Translations under genes and position numbers: made by a program
Part shown: one piece after another, positions 30,940-36,314 of the stretch
How the letters are laid out: each line of letters begins with the position of its first letter
How positions within the stretch are numbered: position 1 is the first letter of the stretch
Assembly: GCA_900549865.1 (NCBI GenBank)
Contig: URPU01000013.1
Span: forward strand, 1-36,314
Reading direction: 5' to 3'
DNA: 36,314 bases
Source: an uncultured Eubacteriales bacterium
GTDB lineage: Bacteria; Bacillota; Clostridia; Oscillospirales; Oscillospiraceae
The notes under the pieces: generated by a model
The model's input: only the letters and a program-made list of their open reading frames with translations
Databases searched by the model: none
Told to the model about the DNA's origin: nothing

Positions 30940-32703
30940 GTGGGATTGATGCAGAGAGCTGTTGAAACATATGACAATAACAGGCAGTTGATAGGAGTAT
31001 ACAGCGAGGGCAGTGAGCCTCTTGCGCCGGTCGGCCACATTCTCACGAGGGCCGACATAGAAGTTACGCTCAACAGCGGCGGCGAGTTTCTGTCTGCGCG
31101 GAGGCTCGATAAATCGGAACCAAAAATACTGATTCCTGTGACTGAGGAATCCGGTGGGCGTTCGGGCACAAAGGCATACCAGCGGCCTCATCCCCTGTGT
31201 GACGCATTCAAGTATTATGCCGCGAAGGAGAACTATTACCTTCCTCAGCTTGAGCGTTGGATGTCATCTGAGTATTCACATCCATTTCTGAATGTGATCT
31301 ACGGCTATCTCACCAAAAACACGCTGGAAGCGGATATTACAGCAAGCATCGGCAAAATAAGCGGCGACGATTTTATCTGCTGGCGAATTACAGGCATCGA
31401 CGGTGAAGAACCGGCGTGCTGGAAGAATCAAAACCTGTTCAGCGCATTCATAAATTATTACCTCGACAGCATTTCAAGCAGGAAAGCCGCTGTGTGCATG
31501 ATATACGGCGAACCTATGCCTCCGGCAGTCCAGCACCCCAAAGGGATCGTTGCGATAAACGGGAATGCGAAGCTGATATCCGCAAACGACTCGTTGGGCT
31601 TTACATACCGTGGAAGATTTGCAGAGGCAGATGAAGCATGCACAGTCAGCTACGCGGCCTCTCAAAAGGCGCACAATGCGCTTCGGTGGCTGGCATCTGA
31701 ACAGGGCGTGCGCGAAGTATCAGGCAACAGGATTTTTATCTGCTGGAATCCACGGGGCGTAAAAATCCCAAAACCTATGCGTCCAATGCGGGGCGCAAAT
31801 GCAGAACCTGTTTATGTTCCGAGCGACTATAAAGCAGAGCTGAGAAATATTCTATACAGCTTCGGGCACGGAGACACAATAAAAGACGCGGACGAAGTAA
31901 TAACGGCGGCATTCGATGCGGCAACCACCGGAAGGCTGGCTCTCGCATATTATAATGAAAACTCAATGGGCGTTTTCCTTGAACGGCTTTATGAATGGGA
32001 TGAAAACTGCTGCTGGTACAACGGCAAAAACGGGATCCAAGCACCAAATCTGATTCGGCTGATCGACTGTGCATACGGAACACAGAGAGGCAATTTTCTC
32101 GAAACCGATGACAGGATCCAGAAGCAGCATTTGCAGCGTCTGCTTGACTGCAAAATCAACGGGGGCGTGTTCCCGGCGGACATTGTCCAAGGCCTTGTCA
32201 ACCGTGCATCGGACCCAAATGCTTACGACGAAAGCATTTGGAGGCAAATCGTATACAGCGCATGTGCAGCCATGCAAAAATACTTTCATGATACAAAACG
32301 GGGAGGAAATGAAATGGCGTGGGAATTGAGCAAAAATGACCGCAGCTTCCAATATGGCAGGTTATTGGCTGTAATGGAACGTGCAGAAGCAGATTATTAC
32401 CGGAAAACGCAAGAATCGAGGCAGACAAATGCAATCAAATTCATGTCGGAGTATCGCCAGCGGCCTTTCTATGTTTTTGAGCGGATCAACCGTGCCCTTC
32501 ATCAGGCATACCTGAACAGGATCGATGAATGGCAGGCAAACCGCTATGAACGTTTAGTATCAGAGATATTTCAGATTTTAGGGAACTTCGACGAAAGCGA
32601 ATTGGACAAGCCGCTGGACAACATTTACCTTATGGGCTATGAGCTTCAGAGAAACTCATTTTTTGATAAAACCAAAACTGAAAATTCAAAAACGGAGGAA
32701 TAA
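30940..32703 (+). CDS. cas8c: CRISPR-associated Cas8c (large subunit, type I-C)
   Basis: This is the large Cascade subunit (Csd1), 587 residues, thought to read the protospacer-adjacent motif and help unwind target DNA. It shows the Csd1 pattern AYQRPHPLCDAFKYY near 78-92, KNQNLFSAFINYYLD and LAYYNENSMGVFLERLYEWDENCCWY in the middle, and a helical C-terminal part that may act as a Cas11-like small subunit. The start is GTG at 30940, eight bases after GGAGG. TTG at 30946 and ATG at 30949 are in frame but too far from the site. The Cas5c stop abuts the start. A separate small-subunit ORF could start inside the 3' third, but I cannot prove it. Confidence 0.93.
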   Translation: MGLMQRAVETYDNNRQLIGVYSEGSEPLAPVGHILTRADIEVTLNSGGEFLSARRLDKSEPKILIPVTEESGGRSGTKAYQRPHPLCDAFKYYAAKENYYLPQLERWMSSEYSHPFLNVIYGYLTKNTLEADITASIGKISGDDFICWRITGIDGEEPACWKNQNLFSAFINYYLDSISSRKAAVCMIYGEPMPPAVQHPKGIVAINGNAKLISANDSLGFTYRGRFAEADEACTVSYAASQKAHNALRWLASEQGVREVSGNRIFICWNPRGVKIPKPMRPMRGANAEPVYVPSDYKAELRNILYSFGHGDTIKDADEVITAAFDAATTGRLALAYYNENSMGVFLERLYEWDENCCWYNGKNGIQAPNLIRLIDCAYGTQRGNFLETDDRIQKQHLQRLLDCKINGGVFPADIVQGLVNRASDPNAYDESIWRQIVYSACAAMQKYFHDTKRGGNEMAWELSKNDRSFQYGRLLAVMERAEADYYRKTQESRQTNAIKFMSEYRQRPFYVFERINRALHQAYLNRIDEWQANRYERLVSEIFQILGNFDESELDKPLDNIYLMGYELQRNSFFDKTKTENSKTEE

Positions 32704-32706
32704 AGT

Positions 32707-33552
32707 ATGGCAGCTCTTATGAACAAAATCGATTTTGTTGCGTTTATATCCGTGAGCAAGGCAAACGGCAACGGCGATCCCTTGAACGGGAACAGACCCA
32801 GAACGGATTACAATGGAATGGGTGAAATCTCGGATGTGTGCATCAAGAGGAAAATCAGAAACCGCATGCAGGATATGGGCTGTCAAGTTTTTGTTCAGTC
32901 CGCCGACCGCTGCGATGACGGCTTCAAAAGTCTGAGTGAACGCGCATCTGCGGCGACAAAGGGTATTAAGGATACCGATACATACGCCAAAACCGCATGC
33001 GAAAAATGGCTGGATGTACGTGCGTTTGGACAGGTATTTGCTTTTAAGAGCAATGACAAAAACGGTGTATCCGTGGGAGTCCGCGGCCCGGTGTCTATTC
33101 ATCAGGCAGTCTCAGTCTCTCCTGTTGAGATCGAGTCCATGCAGATCACAAAGAGCGTCAACGGCGAGCCCGGAGAAAAGAAATCTTCAGATACTATGGG
33201 AACAAAACACTTCGTCCGTTTTGGCCTGTATGAAGTAAAAGGCTCTATCAATGTTCAGCTTGCGGAGAAAACAGGCTTTGATCAGGAGGACGCCGCAATA
33301 ATAAAAGAGTGTCTAAGGACATTATTTGTGAATGATTCTTCCTCGGCCCGCCCTGAGGGTTCGATGGAGGTCGTAAAGCTTTTCTGGTGGCAGCACAACT
33401 GCAAAGATGGGCAATTTTCATCCGCAAAGGTGCACCGCAGCGTTCACGCAGTTTTGAAAGACGGCGTTTCTATCCCCGAATGTGCAGATGACTATGAAAT
33501 CATAGCAGATGAACTGCCGGGGCTGATTCCCGAAATAATTGATGGAATATAA
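32707..33552 (+). CDS. cas7: CRISPR-associated Cas7 (Csd2, type I-C backbone)
   Basis: This is the repeated backbone subunit of Cascade that lines the crRNA, 281 residues. The N-terminus IDFVAFISVSKANGNGDPLNGNRPRTD is the family signature, followed by SDVCIKRKIRNRMQD and the GVRGPVSIHQAVSVSPVEI segment. The ATG is preceded by GGAGGAA. It starts three bases after cas8c and its end overlaps cas4 by 11 bases or so. It is the last of the low-GC interference genes; the next gene begins a GC-rich block. Confidence 0.94.
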   Translation: MAALMNKIDFVAFISVSKANGNGDPLNGNRPRTDYNGMGEISDVCIKRKIRNRMQDMGCQVFVQSADRCDDGFKSLSERASAATKGIKDTDTYAKTACEKWLDVRAFGQVFAFKSNDKNGVSVGVRGPVSIHQAVSVSPVEIESMQITKSVNGEPGEKKSSDTMGTKHFVRFGLYEVKGSINVQLAEKTGFDQEDAAIIKECLRTLFVNDSSSARPEGSMEVVKLFWWQHNCKDGQFSSAKVHRSVHAVLKDGVSIPECADDYEIIADELPGLIPEIIDGI

Positions 33553-34204
33553 CGAGGACGATTGTCTGATGATCTCCGGGCTGCAGCATTTCCGCTTCTG
33601 CCGGAGACAGTGGGCGCTGATACACATTGAGCAGCAGTGGGCGGAAAACCTTCGCACAGTAGAGGGCGAGCTTATGCATGAGCGCGCGCATGATGAGAGC
33701 TTGCGTGAAAGCCGCGGCGATACGATCATAACGCGCAGTCTGCGTGTATACTCCCTCACCCTCGGTCTGAGCGGGCAATGCGACGTCGTTGAGTTCAAGC
33801 GCAGCGCGCAGGGCGTTCCGCTGCACGGGCACGACGGGCTGTGGCTGCCATACCCGGTCGAGTATAAGCGCGGGAAGCCCAAGGACGATGGCTGCGACGA
33901 ATTGCAACTATGTGCACAGGCGATGTGCCTTGAGGAAATGCTCTGCTGCACGGTCGGCAGCGGCGCGCTCTTCTACGGTGAGCCGCGCCGGCGCGTCAGC
34001 GTGAAATTCACAGACAGTCTGCGCCGCGAAGTGACCGAGGACGCCGCAGAAATGCACAAGCTCTACCGCGCCGGGCACACGCCGCGCGTAAAGCCGTCCA
34101 AGTCCTGCAATGCATGTTCGCTGAAGGAACTGTGTCTGCCGCAGCTGTCGCGCACCGGCACGGTGTCCGCGTATTTGCGGGAGAACATGGAGGATGTGCC
34201 GTGA
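33542..34204 (+). CDS. cas4: CRISPR-associated exonuclease Cas4
   Basis: This is a RecB-type nuclease with an iron-sulfur cluster that trims prespacers and selects their PAM, 220 residues. Motifs: FCRRQWAL near 19-26, GELMHERAH near 42-50, GQCDVVEF, VEYKRGK and QLCAQAMCLEE. The four cluster cysteines are Cys20 (FCRRQ) plus a C-terminal group (CNACSLKELC). The start ATG at 33542 lies inside the end of cas7, with a TTG one codon earlier; there is no strong ribosome site, so coupling to cas7 translation is likely. The gene ends in a GTGA overlap with cas1. Confidence 0.93.
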   Translation: MEYNEDDCLMISGLQHFRFCRRQWALIHIEQQWAENLRTVEGELMHERAHDESLRESRGDTIITRSLRVYSLTLGLSGQCDVVEFKRSAQGVPLHGHDGLWLPYPVEYKRGKPKDDGCDELQLCAQAMCLEEMLCCTVGSGALFYGEPRRRVSVKFTDSLRREVTEDAAEMHKLYRAGHTPRVKPSKSCNACSLKELCLPQLSRTGTVSAYLRENMEDVP

Positions 34205-35232
34205 AGAAGCTGCTCAACACACTTTTTGTGACGACCGAGGACGCATACCTGAGTCTTGACGGCGAAAATGTCGTCGTCAGCCGCGATAAGAAGGAGCTTG
34301 CGCGTTTTCCGCTGCACACGCTGTCGGGCATCATTGCGTTCACTTACTCCGGCGCGTCTCCCGCGCTGATGGGCGCATGTGCAAAGCGCGGCGTCGCGCT
34401 GAGCTTCTGTACGCCGCGCGGGCGCTTCCTCGCCCGCTGTACCGGCGAGACCTCGGGCAATGTCCTTCTCCGGCGGATGCAGTACCGCGTCGCGGATGAC
34501 CCGGCGCAGAGCTGCCGCATCGCACGCAACATGATGTTCGGCAAGCTGCATAACGCGCGCTGGTGCATCGAGCGCACGAAACGCGACCATGGTCTGCGCA
34601 TAGACGCCGAAAAGTTTCAGGCTTCTATCGACCGGCTCAAGGCGCTGTACCCACTCGTTTCGGAGGAGACCTCGCTGGACTCTCTCCGCGGAGAGGAGGG
34701 CACTGGCGCGCAGGCATACTTTGACGTGTTTGACGACATGATCCTGCGCAGCAAGGACGACTTCTTTTTCACCGTCAGAAGCCGCCGCCCGCCGCTCGAC
34801 AACGTCAACGCCCTGCTCTCGTTCGCGTATTCCCTGCTCGGCACGGACTGCGCCGCCGCGCTTGAAAGCGTTGGGCTGGACGCATATGTCGGCTTCATGC
34901 ACCGCGACCGCCCCGGCCGGACCTCGCTTGCGCTTGATCTGATGGAAGAGCTGCGCCCGTGCTTTGCCGACAGGTTTGTTCTCTCGCTTATAAATAACCG
35001 CGTTGTCACGCCCGCGGATTTTGAGCACACCGACAGCGGCGCGGTACTGCTCACCGCCGCAGGGCGCAAGGCTTTTTTGCAGTCGTGGCAGGAGCGCAAG
35101 CGCGACACCATAACGCACCCATACCTGAAGGAAAAGATGCCGTGGGGGCTTGTGCCGTATGTTCAGGCGCTGCTGCTGGCGCGGTATCTGCGTGACGATC
35201 TGGACGCGTACCCGCCGTTTCTTTGGAAGTGA
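34201..35232 (+). CDS. cas1: CRISPR integrase Cas1 (type I-C)
   Basis: This is the metal-dependent integrase that inserts spacers, 343 residues, the family size. Catalytic residues are visible: Glu near 165 (SLRGEEG), His near 233 (GFMHRDRPGR) and Glu near 248 (LDLMEELRP). The beginning VKKLLNTLFVTTEDAYLSLDG is the family start. I chose the GTG at 34201-34203, seven bases after GGAGG and overlapping the cas4 stop; an earlier ATG at 34114 would read through cas4. It is GC-rich (44 of 60 bases at 34381-34440) compared with the interference genes. Confidence 0.95.
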   Translation: MKKLLNTLFVTTEDAYLSLDGENVVVSRDKKELARFPLHTLSGIIAFTYSGASPALMGACAKRGVALSFCTPRGRFLARCTGETSGNVLLRRMQYRVADDPAQSCRIARNMMFGKLHNARWCIERTKRDHGLRIDAEKFQASIDRLKALYPLVSEETSLDSLRGEEGTGAQAYFDVFDDMILRSKDDFFFTVRSRRPPLDNVNALLSFAYSLLGTDCAAALESVGLDAYVGFMHRDRPGRTSLALDLMEELRPCFADRFVLSLINNRVVTPADFEHTDSGAVLLTAAGRKAFLQSWQERKRDTITHPYLKEKMPWGLVPYVQALLLARYLRDDLDAYPPFLWK

Positions 35233-35240
35233 GGTACCAC

Positions 35241-35531
35241 ATGCTGGTTTTGATAACATATGACGTCAACACGGAGGATTCCGGAGGCCGGCGGCGGCTG
35301 AGAAAAATTGCGAAAGAATGCGTGAATTACGGTCAGCGCGTTCAAAACTCGGTCTTTGAGTGCCTTGTCGACCCGGCACAGTGCAGAAAGCTTCAGCACT
35401 CGCTTTGCTCTATCATTGATGACGAGCGGGACAGTTTGCGGTTTTACTATCTCGGCGATAAGTATCAGACGCGGATAGAGCACTTCGGGTCAAGGCCCGG
35501 CTATGAGCCGGAGGGTGTGCTGATGGTCTGA
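35241..35531 (+). CDS. cas2: CRISPR adaptation protein Cas2
   Basis: This is the small ferredoxin-like partner of Cas1 in spacer integration, 96 residues. The N-terminal strand VLITYDVN with the conserved Asp8 is followed by RRRLRKIAKECVNYGQRVQ, SVFEC and the C-terminal YLGDKYQ strand. I chose the ATG at 35241 because GAGG lies nine bases upstream; an ATG 18 bases earlier overlaps cas1. It is eight bases after the cas1 stop and 171 bases before the array. Confidence 0.93.
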   Translation: MLVLITYDVNTEDSGGRRRLRKIAKECVNYGQRVQNSVFECLVDPAQCRKLQHSLCSIIDDERDSLRFYYLGDKYQTRIEHFGSRPGYEPEGVLMV

Positions 35532-35702
35532 ATGCGAAGCGCAAGCTGACAGACTTTTTCCGGGGGCTTCGCACCGGAAATACGGGTATGCTCTTGTAGT
35601 TTGAACGATGCCGCAGGCATATTTTGCCTGTAAATTGTCTGTGGCATTGAATTTACTGTTACTCTTGCGCAAAACTGCACAGGAAAATTGTGCAGTTTTG
35701 CT
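35532..35702 (+). promoter_or_regulatory. CRISPR leader
   Basis: This is the 171 bases between cas2 and the first repeat, more AT-rich than the cas1/cas2 genes. It holds two inverted repeats: CAGGCA/TGCCTG at about 35614-35630 and an 11-bp one at 35670-35700 that ends two bases before repeat 1. I could not place a convincing -35/-10 pair. It should carry the array promoter and the Cas1 integration signal. Confidence 0.7.
35670..35700 (+). other. Perfect inverted repeat at the leader-repeat junction
   Basis: CAAAACTGCAC (35670-35680) pairs with GTGCAGTTTTG (35690-35700) around a 9-nt loop, ending two bases before the first repeat. It could be a protein-binding site for polarised spacer integration or a structure at the 5' end of the pre-crRNA. 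No T run follows, so it is not a terminator. Confidence 0.6.
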
Positions 35703-36314
35703 GTCGCGCCCCGCATGGGGCGCGTGGATTGAAATTTTAATACCGGTCTTGAGATGAGGGCGACGAAGGTCGCGCCCCGCATGGGGCGCGTGGATTGAAA
35801 TGGCAAGTACAACTACCGCAACTGCGAGGACATGTCGCGCCCCGCATGGGGCGCGTGGATTGAAATTGCATGAGGTTGTACACAATGGAGTTATCGGACG
35901 GGTCGCGCCCCGCATGGGGCGCGTGGATTGAAATCCGGATAAACCTTTAAGCAAAATCGAATATGAGGTCGCGCCCCGCATGGGGCGCGTGGATTGAAAT
36001 ACCGGCATACGCGACGCATACAATGGAGTCGCGCCCCGCATGGGGCGCGTGGATTGAAATAGACTGCTGAACCTGAGCGCGACAAAGGCGCTGACGTCGC
36101 GCCCCGCATGGGGCGCGTGGATTGAAATGGCAAGGTCATTGACAGTGCTATCCTGTTCGGCAGTCGCGCCCCGCATGGGGCGCGTGGATTGAAATAATTA
36201 TCCGCGCATAATCGGCGGGAAAATGCTCGTCGCGCCCCGCATGGGGCGCGTGGATTGAAATGGAATCGGTCAAGGGAAAGCAGCCGCTGACGAAGTCGCG
36301 CCCCGCATGGGGCG
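35703..36314 (+). CRISPR. Type I-C CRISPR array, 10 repeats seen, continues past window end
   Basis: The repeat is 33 bases, starting GTCGCGCCCCGCATGG and ending GCGCGTGGATTGAAAT. It contains an 8-bp perfect stem (CGCGCCCC/GGGGCGCG) with a GCAT loop, the shape Cas5c recognises. Repeats start at 35703, 35769, 35834, 35902, 35968, 36028, 36096, 36163, 36229 and 36295; the last is cut after 20 bases. All complete repeats look identical. Spacers are 33, 32, 35, 33, 27, 35, 34, 33 and 33 bases. The orientation with GAAAT at the 3' end and the leader on the cas2 side makes the plus strand the transcribed one, same as the cas genes. No two spacers are alike. Confidence 0.98.

Noticed and set aside
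35490..36176. Minus-strand frame with repeated Phe-Asn-Pro-Arg-Ala-Pro-Cys-Gly units
   Set aside because: This is the translation of the CRISPR repeats and spacers, not a repeat protein.

Overview
The window looks like a chromosomal segment of a gut-type, fairly GC-rich Firmicute (class Clostridia, most like Oscillospirales). This rests on GGAGG-type ribosome binding sites, many Ala/Pro-linker lipoproteins with CAC or AGC lipoboxes, a surface protein with His/Cys repeat modules, and sugar ABC importers with ROK and LysR control. The species cannot be named from the sequence.

Layout. (1) 1-5991: a minus-strand sugar uptake operon, chvE-mmsA-mmsB-xylB (xylB runs off the window start). It diverges from a ROK repressor gene, and the spacer carries two near-identical palindromes inside the two promoters. 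(2) 6011-6286: a ~205-bp hairpin-rich miniature element lying between two identical copies of a terminator hairpin. (3) 6305-7618: a lipoprotein of unknown role. (4) 7825-14661: a seven-gene minus-strand operon encoding an SsuA/TauA-type substrate-binding lipoprotein, two permeases, two ATPases, a sulfatase without signal peptide, and a BadF/NAGK-type sugar kinase. A LysR gene diverges from it and is followed by a small Smr protein and a decayed zinc alcohol dehydrogenase (16187-17254). (5) 17320-22084: a minus-strand cluster matching Bacillus YdjI-YdjG-YdjH (SPFH/zinc ribbon, zinc-ribbon membrane protein, TPM protein) with an extra lipoprotein and no PspA gene. (6) 22198-23984: a surface protein and a coupled lipoprotein. 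(7) 24153-26874: a GH3 glycosidase and a small upstream gene. (8) 27033-27106: tRNA-Gly(CCC) with promoter and terminators, then a TfoX N-domain gene. (9) 27683-36314: a complete type I-C CRISPR-Cas locus, cas3-cas5c-cas8c-cas7-cas4-cas1-cas2 followed by an array of at least 10 repeats that continues past the window end.

How the genes work together. The first operon imports and phosphorylates a pentose-like sugar. The second appears to import a sulfated or sulfonated small molecule, remove sulfate in the cytoplasm and phosphorylate the freed sugar. That chain is inferred, and it is the most interesting metabolic idea here. The Ydj-like cluster is probably a membrane-stress or membrane-organisation module. 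In the CRISPR locus the interference genes (cas3 to cas7) are clearly lower in GC than the adaptation genes (cas4-cas1-cas2), which suggests a mosaic origin.
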